Source of the DNA: Nostoc linckia NIES-25
GTDB taxonomy: Bacteria; Cyanobacteriota; Cyanobacteriia; Cyanobacteriales; Nostocaceae
Length of the DNA stretch: 64,000 nucleotides
Direction: 5' to 3'
Assembly: GCF_002368035.1 (NCBI RefSeq)
Contig: NZ_AP018222.1
Coordinates: 2,444,471 to 2,508,470 of the forward strand
The position numbers and the translations under genes are program-made. Under the pieces are notes generated by a model. The model was not told the DNA's origin. It did not search any database and saw only the letters and a list, made by a program, of their open reading frames with translations. Shown in pieces: positions 27,731-36,090 of this stretch (positions are counted from its first letter, which is position 1; each line of letters starts with the position of its first letter).

Positions 27731-29335
27731 TTAAATTTTAGCAGTCGAATCAACTGAGGATTCAGACTGACTTACCGAATCTAACTTTCGCACAATTGGT
27801 AGATTTTGTGCTTGTGCAGCCCTATTGATTGTCGCTTGCAAAATTGCAGTATGTGAGATGGAATTGTTAGCCAATGTAAATAGTGGATTTGACAAAATCC
27901 CCGCAATGGAAGTGGCGATTAAAGTGACCACTAAGCCGACTTGCAAAGGTCTAAATCCAGGCAAATTCCAACGTACTGGCGGATAATTTTTCACTGCTTC
28001 GGACATTTCATGGGGTTCTTTGACAACCATCATCTTGACTACGCGAATGTAGTAATAGATGGAGACGACGGTGGTAACTAAGCCCAGCAAGACTAACCCA
28101 TAAAGACCTGCTTGCCAACCAGCCCAAAACAGGTAAATCTTCCCAAAAAACCCGGCTAATGGTGGAATACCACCCAAGGAAAGCAGGGAGATACTCAAAC
28201 CCAGTGTTAGGAGTGGGTCTTTTTGATATAGCCCAGAGTATTCGGCAATCTGGTCGGTTCCCGTCCGCAAGGAGAACAGAATGATGCAGGTAAAACCGCA
28301 CAGGTTCATGAATAGGTAGACCAGCAGGTAAAATATCATGCTGGCGTAACCTGCCTGTGTGCTAGCAATTAAGCCAATCATCACAAACCCAGCTTGGGCA
28401 ATGGATGAATAAGCTAGCATCCGTTTCATGCTGGTTTGAGCTAGGGCAACTACGTTACCCAAAATCATACTGAGAACGGCCAAAGCAGTGAAGACAAACT
28501 TCCATTCCTCAGCAACCAGCGGGAAGGCTGTTGTCAGCAAGCGGATAGCTAGAGCAAACCCAGCTGCTTTGGAACCTACAGATAAAAAGGCGATTACTGG
28601 GGTGGGAGCGCCTTCGTAAACGTCTGGCGTCCACTGGTGGAAGGGTGCGGCGGAGATTTTAAAGCCAATACCTGCGATCGCAAAAACCAGGGCAATCACT
28701 AAACCTAAAGATTGACCAACCTTAGCTGTGGCAATGCCAGCGGCGATCGCACTTAGTTCGGTTTGTCCGCCTGATAACCCATACAGCAATGATACTCCGT
28801 ACAAAAATACTGCTGTACTGGAAGCTCCTATTAACAGGTATTTCAGCGCCGCTTCATTAGAACGGGGGTCACGCTTGGTATAACCTGTTAGTAAATAAGA
28901 GGAAATACTCAGGGTTTCTAGGGAGATGAAAATCATCACCAACTCGCTAGCCCCGGATAAAAACATCCCTCCAAGGGTAGCAGTTAGCAAAATAGCGATG
29001 AATTCTGCTAAAGCGGTGCCACTCTGCTCAATGTAGCGAATTGACATCAGTATAGTAAAAGCGGCAGACAACGCTACGATACCGCGAAAGACGATACTAA
29101 GGTTGTCGCTGTTAAAGCCGCCGCTAAAAGAGATGGGATTGAGAGCATCCCATTGAAAATACAGGGCGACAATCGAAGCAAATAAACCTGCAATCGCTAG
29201 ATATCCAACCCAGCGCGAGGATGTACGCCCCAAAATCAAATCAACTATCAAAACCCCCAAGAGGGTGAGAATTACAATTCCCTCTGGTAAAATCGTTCCA
29301 GCATTTAACTGGGATGCAAGATTAGCAAAATCCAT
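27731..29335 (-). CDS. ndhB: NAD(P)H-quinone oxidoreductase subunit 2 (NdhB)
   Basis: 534 residues with about 14 hydrophobic segments. Core antiporter-like motifs are clear: SLETLSISSYLLTGY, EAALKYLLIGASSTAVFLYG, FKISAAPFHQWTPDVYEGAP and AYSSIAQAGF, the signature of NuoN/NdhB. It belongs to the thylakoid NDH-1 complex, which takes part in cyclic electron flow, respiration and CO2 uptake; NdhB is a membrane-arm subunit shared by all forms of the complex. Encoded alone, as is usual for ndhB in cyanobacteria, with a strong terminator. Length is normal. Confidence 0.97.
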   Translation of the reverse strand: MDFANLASQLNAGTILPEGIVILTLLGVLIVDLILGRTSSRWVGYLAIAGLFASIVALYFQWDALNPISFSGGFNSDNLSIVFRGIVALSAAFTILMSIRYIEQSGTALAEFIAILLTATLGGMFLSGASELVMIFISLETLSISSYLLTGYTKRDPRSNEAALKYLLIGASSTAVFLYGVSLLYGLSGGQTELSAIAAGIATAKVGQSLGLVIALVFAIAGIGFKISAAPFHQWTPDVYEGAPTPVIAFLSVGSKAAGFALAIRLLTTAFPLVAEEWKFVFTALAVLSMILGNVVALAQTSMKRMLAYSSIAQAGFVMIGLIASTQAGYASMIFYLLVYLFMNLCGFTCIILFSLRTGTDQIAEYSGLYQKDPLLTLGLSISLLSLGGIPPLAGFFGKIYLFWAGWQAGLYGLVLLGLVTTVVSIYYYIRVVKMMVVKEPHEMSEAVKNYPPVRWNLPGFRPLQVGLVVTLIATSIAGILSNPLFTLANNSISHTAILQATINRAAQAQNLPIVRKLDSVSQSESSVDSTAKI

Positions 29336-29546
29336 GAGATGTATAGGTTTTGGCGATTAGACATTAAGGCTAACTCTGTTCATTCTATCTATTGTTCTTT
29401 ACCAAAGTTGCATTGAAAAGAAGAATTCAGAATTCAGAATTCAGAAATCAGAACAAGAAATTAGAGTAACAGTTGTTTGGTTACACCAGACTACTATGCC
29501 TACCATCAGATTAAATTATGTTGAAGTCCAGGACTAGCTCCTTTCT

Positions 29547-29586
29547 AAAAAAAATAAGCAGCTCAGCTATTTCCTGAACTGCTTAT
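29547..29586 (-). terminator. rho-independent terminator of the RNA-binding protein gene
   Basis: On the minus strand, ATAAGCAGTTCAG (29586-29574) pairs with CTGAGCTGCTTAT (29566-29554), with one wobble, followed by eight T residues. It lies between ndhB and the RRM gene. Confidence 0.9.
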
Positions 29587-29669
29587 ACAAAATTTTGCAG
29601 ATTTATCTACTAAACTGCTAATTTGGCGATCGCTAATAAAGCTTTTGCCTTTGTGAATCGTCTCAAGAC

Positions 29670-29984
29670 TTAATACCCTCGTGAGTATCCACTGTTATTA
29701 TTTTTTTGCCAACCACCACCGCCAGAGCGAGTAGCTTTCTCCTCTCGTGGTCTTGCTTTATTAACTTTCATTACACGACCCATCCATTCGGCACCATCTA
29801 AAGCCTGAATAGCAGCATCTTCAGCGGCTGATGATTCCATTTCCACAAAACCAAAGCCCCGTGCGCGTCCTGTTTCCCTGTCTGTGGGTAATTGAACGCG
29901 TGTAACGGCGCCGTACTCGGAAAATACCTTACTAAGGTCATCTTGTGTGACGCTGTAGGATAGGTTCCCTACGTAGATTGACAT
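29670..29984 (-). CDS. RRM RNA-binding protein (cyanobacterial Rbp)
   Basis: 104 residues: one RRM domain with RNP2 IYVGNL at the N-terminus and RNP1 RGFGFVEM near residue 43, then a Gly/Asn-rich tail (RSGGGGWQKNNNSGYSRGY). This is the glycine-tailed Rbp type of cyanobacteria, many of which are cold-induced RNA chaperones. A GGAGAG ribosome site precedes the ATG. The upstream region to about 30260 is AT-rich and without a gene, compatible with the long leaders of cold-regulated rbp genes. Which Rbp paralogue it is cannot be told. Confidence 0.95.
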   Translation of the reverse strand: MSIYVGNLSYSVTQDDLSKVFSEYGAVTRVQLPTDRETGRARGFGFVEMESSAAEDAAIQALDGAEWMGRVMKVNKARPREEKATRSGGGGWQKNNNSGYSRGY

Positions 29985-30294
29985 GAAACTCTCCAGAATC
30001 CATTGATGCAGAGATGTTCATCCGGAGAGCCGCTTGCAATTATTACTAATAACAAGATTCGTATCGCCGAACTTAACTTCTCCAAAATTATCCTACCATA
30101 ACTTTCGATTTGGACAAGCCTTAATTCGTGCATTTGTCCTCATGTATGGTACAATGCATCATTTTTATCTATACTTACTATTTATATTTTTTACCGTACT
30201 GTTCATTTATCAAATCAGTTTTGTACAGCAAATTTTTCTAGTTATATTCTAATATTATCAAGCAAATTGCTTTACAGTTTAACTTGATTGTAAG

Positions 30295-30357
30295 TAGGTG
30301 GAAATCCCAAGGTCTGAATAAAGGCTGTGCTTGGGGAAGTCGCTGCTAATAAGTGTA
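30295..30357 (-). pseudogene. degenerate fragment of a second DUF6745-type gene
   Basis: On the minus strand one frame reads TSPSTAFIQTLGFPP, a decayed copy of TCPSTGFIHALRVPP from the neighbouring gene (about 30579-30623). The DNA matches well over about 60 bases, for instance TGAATAAAG.CTGT.CTTGG. It lies about 275 bp further along in the same orientation, so it looks like the leftover of a local duplication. Confidence 0.65.
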
Positions 30358-30491
30358 TTTTTTGAATTTAACTCAATGATATATTTAGGCTAATTAGGAT
30401 TTTTTAGATTAGTGGAAAATAGCAGTCAAATTTATAGCGATCGCATTCTACAGATTAGAGCGATCGTCAGTCGGCATAAAAACTCAAGTAT

Positions 30492-31220
30492 TTATGTTTG
30501 CACGCCAAATTCCTCCGAATCTACTCCCCAATTTACCCAGCGAATCGCTTCACGCGCTGAGTTAATATTTGGCGGAACTCGCAAGGCGTGAATAAAGCCT
30601 GTACTTGGACAAGTCATTTTTAATAAATAAATTGCTTCTTCATCAACATCAGCATCAATTTTTAATAGTGTGTATTCAGCCCAAGTATCTAATTCAATAG
30701 CTTGTAATTCTTGGCAAATTCGAGCGTAACCAATACCTTGAATTAAGACTCGGCGTAGTTCGGCGTTTTCCTCTGATAAAAGCCATTGAGGTTGCCATTG
30801 CTGCGGCTGGATTTTACCGTATTTTTCAGGCAAGGTTACGCCGTGGTAGGAGTAGAGGCTAAATCCATCAGCATACTCTATTGCGGGTTCGCCTTCAGCG
30901 TGGAGACGATTTTGATTGTCGAAGCGCAAGTGAAGGGGGCGATCGCAGATAATACAAAATTTTTCAAATGGAGAAATAAAACCACAAAACCTTGATAAAG
31001 ACTGTAAAGTTTCCCAACTTTTTTTGCTGTAAGAATAATTTAGTACAGAAACGTAAAAATCCACATTACAACAACGATTAGCCAAATCTTGTGAATTTAA
31101 CCACAGACGATTTCCTAAATGTATATTGATTTTAGGCTGATATGCTAATTTATCTTCTACTACATATTCTAATAGATTAATACTTAGTTCAAAACTATTT
31201 AGCTGCCTACAAATTTCCAT
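30492..31220 (-). CDS. C-terminal part of a DUF6745-type protein, cut off by an in-frame TGA
   Basis: 242 residues containing EYTLLKIDADVDEEAIYLLK and MTCPSTGFIHALRVPPNINS, a C-terminus I associate with DUF6745 proteins. The frame is the same as that of the fragment at 31257-31547. Between them lie one TGA (31257-31259) and 12 sense codons, so ATG 31220 is probably not a true start but the first Met after the nonsense codon. The full frame 31547-30492 would be about 351 residues. Function unknown. If translated separately the product lacks its N-terminal quarter; otherwise the locus is a pseudogene. Confidence 0.75.
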   Translation of the reverse strand: MEICRQLNSFELSINLLEYVVEDKLAYQPKINIHLGNRLWLNSQDLANRCCNVDFYVSVLNYSYSKKSWETLQSLSRFCGFISPFEKFCIICDRPLHLRFDNQNRLHAEGEPAIEYADGFSLYSYHGVTLPEKYGKIQPQQWQPQWLLSEENAELRRVLIQGIGYARICQELQAIELDTWAEYTLLKIDADVDEEAIYLLKMTCPSTGFIHALRVPPNINSAREAIRWVNWGVDSEEFGVQT

Positions 31221-31256
31221 ATTTGTTTGATATGAGAAATTTGTATTTTCATTAGT

Positions 31257-31547
31257 TCAATCTGCAACAATATAGTCATAAACATTATTGTTTAAACTTA
31301 GAAAATTTATATTATTAAAATTTAATTGAGGTAGCTTTTCAAAAATAATTTTTAAACCAGTATAAGGAATTTCACAAAAAATAATTTCTGGCTGTTGTTT
31401 ACCGATAGCTGTATATGTAGCTTTAACAACTTCCACCGCTTTCTCTCTATCAATTCGCTCAGTTGAAAGCGCGATCGCTCTCCACTTTTCCCGATAAACT
31501 GGAATCAAAGCCTCTTGCTCAGGCGTTAACTTTTCAATCAGCGACAT
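31257..31547 (-). CDS. N-terminal part of the same DUF6745-type protein
   Basis: 96 residues starting MSLIEKLTPEQEALIPVYRE, the usual beginning of this family, and ending at TGA 31257 after NVYDYIVAD. Reading on in frame gives TNENTNFSYQTN and then the start of the next fragment, so a single nonsense codon splits one gene. The start overlaps the end of the upstream small gene by 14 bases, a sign of an originally coupled operon. A recent mutation or a sequencing error are the two explanations. Confidence 0.75.
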   Translation of the reverse strand: MSLIEKLTPEQEALIPVYREKWRAIALSTERIDREKAVEVVKATYTAIGKQQPEIIFCEIPYTGLKIIFEKLPQLNFNNINFLSLNNNVYDYIVAD

Positions 31548-31827
31548 AACGCCAACCTTCAGGCTCGTATTCTCGCTGAATTTTCACCATCCAGTCACCT
31601 TGGGGAATTGAAATAGCTTTATGCTCCTCATGAGCTAGCAATGCCGACTCTGAAAAAACTCGTAAATACAGCGTGCTATCTTTTTCGTATAATTCTGCCT
31701 TGCCCTCAGTAATTCGATGTTTATGACCCGTAACTTCGCCTTGTGCCAAAGTTAAGTGAGGTATTTTTTGTCCTTCAACCTGCTGCACAGGCAGTAAGAT
31801 AACATCACCTTGACGAATTGGTTGCAT
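31534..31827 (-). CDS. small conserved partner of the DUF6745-type gene
   Basis: 97 residues from ATG 31827 (MQPIRQGDVILLPVQ); the frame is open further upstream to 31974, but that part is encoded by low-complexity repeat DNA and is not credible protein. Conserved-looking parts are RQGDVILLPV, GEVTGHKHRI and a C-terminal WMVKIQREYEP.GWRYVAD. I do not know a function. The HKHRI and GDV patterns occur in small proteins encoded in front of DUF6745 genes, and the 14-base overlap with the following gene supports joint expression. Confidence 0.75.
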   Translation of the reverse strand: MQPIRQGDVILLPVQQVEGQKIPHLTLAQGEVTGHKHRITEGKAELYEKDSTLYLRVFSESALLAHEEHKAISIPQGDWMVKIQREYEPEGWRYVAD

Positions 31828-31914
31828 GATTTTGCTTTCCTGACATGAGTACAAATCCCACTTCGCTTTTTTGCTTGAGTTTGGTTTAATTTTGGCACAA
31901 GCTCTTAATAATTG

Positions 31915-32045
31915 GGCATTGGGCATGGAGAAAAGGATGGGGAGATAAGGGGATGGGGAGATGGGGGGAAACAAGAATTACTTTCTCCTCACCTCCCCAC
32001 CTCCCCACCTCCCCACCTCCTCACACTCCCCACTCCCTTACTCCA
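31915..32045. repeat. GGGGAGAT / CACCTCCC low-complexity repeats
   Basis: 'Gggcattgggcatgg' followed by 'ggggagat' runs and then four 'cacctcccc' units (31990-32020). This is the Nostoc-type intergenic repeat seen elsewhere in the window. Confidence 0.75.
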
Positions 32046-32160
32046 CTAGCGGGGTATTTTGAAAACTGTAGTCGCCAATTATGCGCTAGATAAGTTAAAG
32101 ATTGAAATAGCTGGAAATTCACATCCAGCTTTCGCCTCTCTTATACTCTGGGAAAGACTG

Positions 32161-32227
32161 CGCCCTAGCTTAGGGCGGATTTTCTCCCAAGCAGGCAGTT
32201 TGTGTGAGGATTAAATCACCGCCCTAA
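32161..32227. repeat. CGCCCTA palindrome and direct copy upstream of topA
   Basis: CGCCCTA (32161-32167) is inverted as TAGGGCG (32171-32177), a perfect 7-bp hairpin with a 3-base loop, and CGCCCTAAGC recurs directly at about 32221-32230. A role in the topA leader is possible but not shown. Confidence 0.55.
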
Positions 32228-32311
32228 GCGTGACGTTTTATCTTGACAATTTGCAAAAATTACCTCAATTTGACTGTTTAGCTTAGCAGCTATTCTTTTT
32301 TTGAAATTTCC

Positions 32312-34978
32312 ATGTCAACTCTCGTCATCGTCGAATCTCCAACCAAAGCTCGTACCATTCGCAACTACTTGCCATCAGGCTATAAGGTAGAGGCGTCTAT
32401 GGGTCATGTGCGTGACTTACCGCAGTCGGCTACTGAAATTCCCCCAGCCGTCAAAGGAGAAAAATGGGCGCAGCTAGGGGTAAATGTGGACGCCGACTTT
32501 GAACCGGTATATGTTGTCCCGAAAGACAAAAAGAAAATTGTCACCCAGCTCAAAGATGCCCTCAAAGATGTAGATGAACTCATTCTGGCAACGGACGAAG
32601 ACCGGGAAGGTGAAAGCATTAGTTGGCATTTATACCAACTGCTGAAGCCGAAAGTCCCAACTAAGCGGATGGTGTTTCACGAAATTACCCAAGATGCCAT
32701 CAAAAAAGCGCTGAAGAACTGCCGTAATATCGATGAACAGTTGGTTCGCGCCCAAGAAACGCGGCGGATTTTAGACCGATTGGTGGGTTATACTTTATCT
32801 CCGCTGCTATGGAAAAAAATCGCCTGGGGATTATCTGCTGGGCGGGTGCAGTCTGTAGCGGTACGACTTTTAGTCAACAAGGAACGCCAACGCCGCGCTT
32901 TCCATGAAGGTACGTACTGGGATTTAAAGGCTAGTTTAGAAAAGGACAAAACGCCGTTTGCCGCCCAGTTAGTGACGCTGGGAAAAACCAAAATAGCCAA
33001 TGGCGGCGATTTTGACCCCGCAACCGGACAAATTGTCGCAGGCCGCAATGTCTTGTTGCTCAATGAAGAACAAGCCTTAGCCCTCAAGGAACGCCTGACT
33101 GGAAAAACTTGGAATGTCACCGACATTGAAGAACGTCCAGTGACGCGCAAACCCGCGCCACCGTTTACTACCTCGACGCTGCAACAAGAATCTAACCGGA
33201 AACTGCGGCTCTCAGCCCGCGATACGATGCGAATTGCCCAGAATTTGTACGAACAGGGGTATATTACCTATATGCGGACAGATTCGGTACATTTGTCAGA
33301 TCAAGCGATCGCAGCTGCTAGAAGTTGTGTAGAAAAACTCTACGGTCAGCAATATCTCAGTCCCCAGCCCCGGCAATACACCACCAAATCCAAAGGCGCA
33401 CAAGAAGCGCACGAAGCAATTCGTCCAGCAGGTAGCACCTTCCGCACCCCCCAAGAAACCGGTTTGGGCGGTCGGGAACTTGCTGTCTACGATTTGATTT
33501 GGAAGCGTACTGTGGCTTGCCAGATGGCCGACTCTCGACAAACCCAAATTTCCGTACAATTGCAAGTCGAAGACGCTGGTTTTCGTTCTTCTGGCAAGCG
33601 GATTGAATTTCCGGGATATTTACGCGCTTACGTTGAAGGTTCAGATGACCCAGAAGCAGCGCTGGAAGACCAAGAAGTAATTTTACCTAGTCTGAAAGTA
33701 GGCGATCGCCCCAATTGTACCGAACTCCAAGCAATTGGTCACGAAACCCAACCCCCTGCTAGGTACACCGAAGCAACTTTAGTCAAAACCTTAGAAAGCG
33801 AAGGTATCGGTCGTCCCAGTACCTACGCCAGCATTATTGGCACCATCATCGACAAGGGTTACGCCCAATTGGTGAGTAACGCCCTCATACCCACTTTCAC
33901 TGCTTTCGCCGTCACCGACTTGCTGGAAAAACATTTCCCCGATATCGTCGATCCCAGCTTTACCTCAAAAATGGAGCAAACCCTCGACGACATAGCCACA
34001 GGTGAAGCTAAATGGCTACCTTACCTCCAGCAATTCTATTTGGGAGACAAAGGTTTGGAAACCCTAGTCAAGGAACAGGAAAGCCAAATTGATGCCACCA
34101 AAGCCAGAACTGTAGAACTGGAAAATTTGGAAGCCAAAGTCCGTATTGGGAAATACGGCCCCTACATTGAAGTTGAAAATGGTAACGGTGTTGTCACTGC
34201 CTCAATTCCTAAAGACTTGACACCAGCTGACCTAGACCCCAAGCAGGTAGAAGTATTACTGCGGCAAAAAACCACAGGTCCCGACCAGGTAGGACGCCAT
34301 CCCGAAACTGGCGAACCAATTTATGTGAAAATTGGTGCCTATGGGCCTTATGTCCAATTAGGTGACAAGTCCGAAGAAAACCCCAAACCGAAACAAGCCT
34401 CTCTACCCAAAGGAGTCACTCCAGAAAACGTTACCCTGGAAATGGCTGTTGGTCTGTTGGCGCTACCCCGGACGTTAGGAACTCATCCAGTCACTGGCAG
34501 CAAAATCCAAGCAAGTTTGGGACGCTTTGGCCCCTATATCGTTCACGACCAGGGTAAAGAAGGAAAAGATTATCGCTCCCTAAAAGCTGCTGATAATGTA
34601 TTGACAATTACTCTAGAACGTGCGTTGGAATTGTTGTCAGAGCCAAAAAAGGGACGCAGTTCCACCAACAGCAAGTCCAAGGCAGCTTTACGCGAATTGG
34701 GTACGCATCCAGAAGACGACGAACCAGTAAATATCTACGATGGCCCTTATGGCCCTTACATCAAGCATGGTAAAACTAATGCCAGTATCCCAGAGGGCCA
34801 ATCGGTAGAAGAGATAACGCTGGCTACGGCCTTGGAATTGTTGGCAGCTAAAGCTTCCACAGGAAAATCCACTCGCAAAACCACTAAATCAACAACTTCC
34901 AAATCTAAGTCAACTGGCTCTAAGTCAACTGCGAAGTCATCGACGACAGCGACGAAGAAAAAAGCGGCAGAAGGTTAG
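32312..34978 (+). CDS. topA: DNA topoisomerase I
   Basis: 888 residues. The TOPRIM domain is at the start (VIVESPTKARTI; DEDREGES for the metal-binding acidic residues), followed by the type IA core with the active-site tyrosine in YITYMRTDS and the GIGRPSTYA motif. The C-terminus carries repeats of the G.HP.TG.PI..K.G.YGPY.Q type (four units in about 610-850) instead of zinc ribbons, then a Lys/Ser/Thr-rich tail that probably contacts DNA. TopA relaxes negative supercoils during transcription and replication. Normal length for cyanobacteria; stands alone. Confidence 0.97.
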   Translation: MSTLVIVESPTKARTIRNYLPSGYKVEASMGHVRDLPQSATEIPPAVKGEKWAQLGVNVDADFEPVYVVPKDKKKIVTQLKDALKDVDELILATDEDREGESISWHLYQLLKPKVPTKRMVFHEITQDAIKKALKNCRNIDEQLVRAQETRRILDRLVGYTLSPLLWKKIAWGLSAGRVQSVAVRLLVNKERQRRAFHEGTYWDLKASLEKDKTPFAAQLVTLGKTKIANGGDFDPATGQIVAGRNVLLLNEEQALALKERLTGKTWNVTDIEERPVTRKPAPPFTTSTLQQESNRKLRLSARDTMRIAQNLYEQGYITYMRTDSVHLSDQAIAAARSCVEKLYGQQYLSPQPRQYTTKSKGAQEAHEAIRPAGSTFRTPQETGLGGRELAVYDLIWKRTVACQMADSRQTQISVQLQVEDAGFRSSGKRIEFPGYLRAYVEGSDDPEAALEDQEVILPSLKVGDRPNCTELQAIGHETQPPARYTEATLVKTLESEGIGRPSTYASIIGTIIDKGYAQLVSNALIPTFTAFAVTDLLEKHFPDIVDPSFTSKMEQTLDDIATGEAKWLPYLQQFYLGDKGLETLVKEQESQIDATKARTVELENLEAKVRIGKYGPYIEVENGNGVVTASIPKDLTPADLDPKQVEVLLRQKTTGPDQVGRHPETGEPIYVKIGAYGPYVQLGDKSEENPKPKQASLPKGVTPENVTLEMAVGLLALPRTLGTHPVTGSKIQASLGRFGPYIVHDQGKEGKDYRSLKAADNVLTITLERALELLSEPKKGRSSTNSKSKAALRELGTHPEDDEPVNIYDGPYGPYIKHGKTNASIPEGQSVEEITLATALELLAAKASTGKSTRKTTKSTTSKSKSTGSKSTAKSSTTATKKKAAEG

Positions 34979-35010
34979 GAATTTTGGATTTTGGATTTTA
35001 GATTTTGGAT
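34979..35010. repeat. GATTTTG/GATTTTA short tandem repeat
   Basis: 'ggattttggattttagattttgg' units directly after the topA stop. The same unit occurs directly after the kinase stop at 27593-27617. The rest of 35011-35336 has no recognised element. Confidence 0.75.
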
Positions 35011-35336
35011 AATCTACCGAGGCAACCTTGCAAAGTTGAAAATTCTCCCTGCCCTTGCGTTTTTGCGTCTCCCTGCCAGATTTTAGCTCGATAAATTACC
35101 AGATCCCCTTGACTCTTGACCCTAGATACCCATCCTTAGTAGGATGCAGTTCTATAGGTTGCAAGTGTGATACTCTAAAAAGTATGGGAAAACACAACCC
35201 CAAATTTTAGAGGTGGCTGATGTCCCAAAAACGGGGTTTTGTATTGGCTCAGTTAAAAGCTAGAGGTGCAAAAATACGCAATTCCCTGCGTAGCTGTTAA
35301 TCAAAATTGAGGTAGTATCTCAGGAGCGGTCAGTTC

Positions 35337-35474
35337 ATGGACTATATAGAAAAGGTGCTAGAAAAGCTTAAGGAATTAGCACGCAAGCTAATTGAGAGCC
35401 TTTTAGGGCCAGAGGCTGAGCCGGAACCGGAACTGATTCCGATTCCTGTGAACGATCGCTCACGCCGTCGCTAG
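35337..35474 (+). CDS. small acidic/basic amphipathic protein upstream of aroQ
   Basis: 45 residues: MDYIEKVLEKLKELARKLIE forms a strongly amphipathic helix, followed by LLGPEAEPEPELIPIPVN and a basic tail DRSRRR. AGGAG is placed 10 bases before the ATG, and the stop is 11 bases before the aroQ start. The clean ribosome site, helix periodicity and close spacing argue for a real gene. Function unknown; such small amphipathic proteins may bind membranes or a larger complex. Confidence 0.65.
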   Translation: MDYIEKVLEKLKELARKLIESLLGPEAEPEPELIPIPVNDRSRRR

Positions 35475-35485
35475 TAGCCCCGAAA

Positions 35486-35950
35486 GTGCTAAATTCGACC
35501 TTAGAACCCTTAAGTATTCTGGCACTGCACGGGCCAAACTTAAATTTGCTAGGACAGCGAGAACCGGGAATTTATGGCTCGTTGACATTAGCAGAAATTA
35601 ACCGCCTGTTAGAAGAGGAAGGACTAAAATTACAGGCGAAAGTTTTTCCCTTGCAGTCAAATCATGAAGGAATTTTAGTGGATGCTATTCATGAAGCATT
35701 AGGGCAACATCAAGGAATTTTAATTAATGCAGGGGCATATACCCACACAAGTGTGGCATTGCGAGATGCGATCGCTGCCGTTAATTTACCTACAGTAGAA
35801 GTACATCTGAGTAATATTTACCGTCGAGAAGATTTCCGCCATCATTCCTACATCGCCCCAGTAGCCATCGGCCAAATCAGTGGTTTTGGCTCTCAAAGTT
35901 ATTTGTTGGGCTTACAGGCGTTAGTAAATTATTTAAGAGTTAGGGGTTAG
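35486..35950 (+). CDS. aroQ: type II 3-dehydroquinate dehydratase
   Basis: 154 residues with the type II signatures LHGPNLNLLGQREPGIYG (catalytic Tyr at the end), QSNHEGILVDAIHEA, LINAGAYTHTSVALRDA and VEVHLSNIYRREDFRHHSYI. The enzyme makes 3-dehydroshikimate in the shikimate pathway, forming dodecamers in the cytosol. The start is GTG 35486, in a likely transcriptional unit with the small gene at 35337. The Nostoc-type 'ttaggagttagg' repeat follows the stop (35938-35970). Confidence 0.95.
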   Translation: MLNSTLEPLSILALHGPNLNLLGQREPGIYGSLTLAEINRLLEEEGLKLQAKVFPLQSNHEGILVDAIHEALGQHQGILINAGAYTHTSVALRDAIAAVNLPTVEVHLSNIYRREDFRHHSYIAPVAIGQISGFGSQSYLLGLQALVNYLRVRG

Positions 35951-36090
35951 GAGTTAGGAGTTAGGGGTTAGGAATTAATAGTAAAGTCAAGAATTAGCAA
36001 TCTTTCATCAGCATTTGCAAGAAATAGTTAGATATTTTTTTATTTGTCACTCCCTTAACTCCTCACTTTTCACTTTTCACTCTATAATTC

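Noticed and set aside
30034..30252. 72-residue plus-strand frame upstream of the RNA-binding protein gene
   Set aside because: AT-rich, Phe/Leu/Ile-dominated composition, no ribosome site, overlaps the probable leader region of the opposite gene.
32000..32030. A CTCCTCACAC string that resembles the conserved loop of the cyanobacterial small RNA Yfr1
   Set aside because: It lies in a 'cacctcccc' repeat run, with no flanking stem pair or promoter, so chance similarity is more likely.
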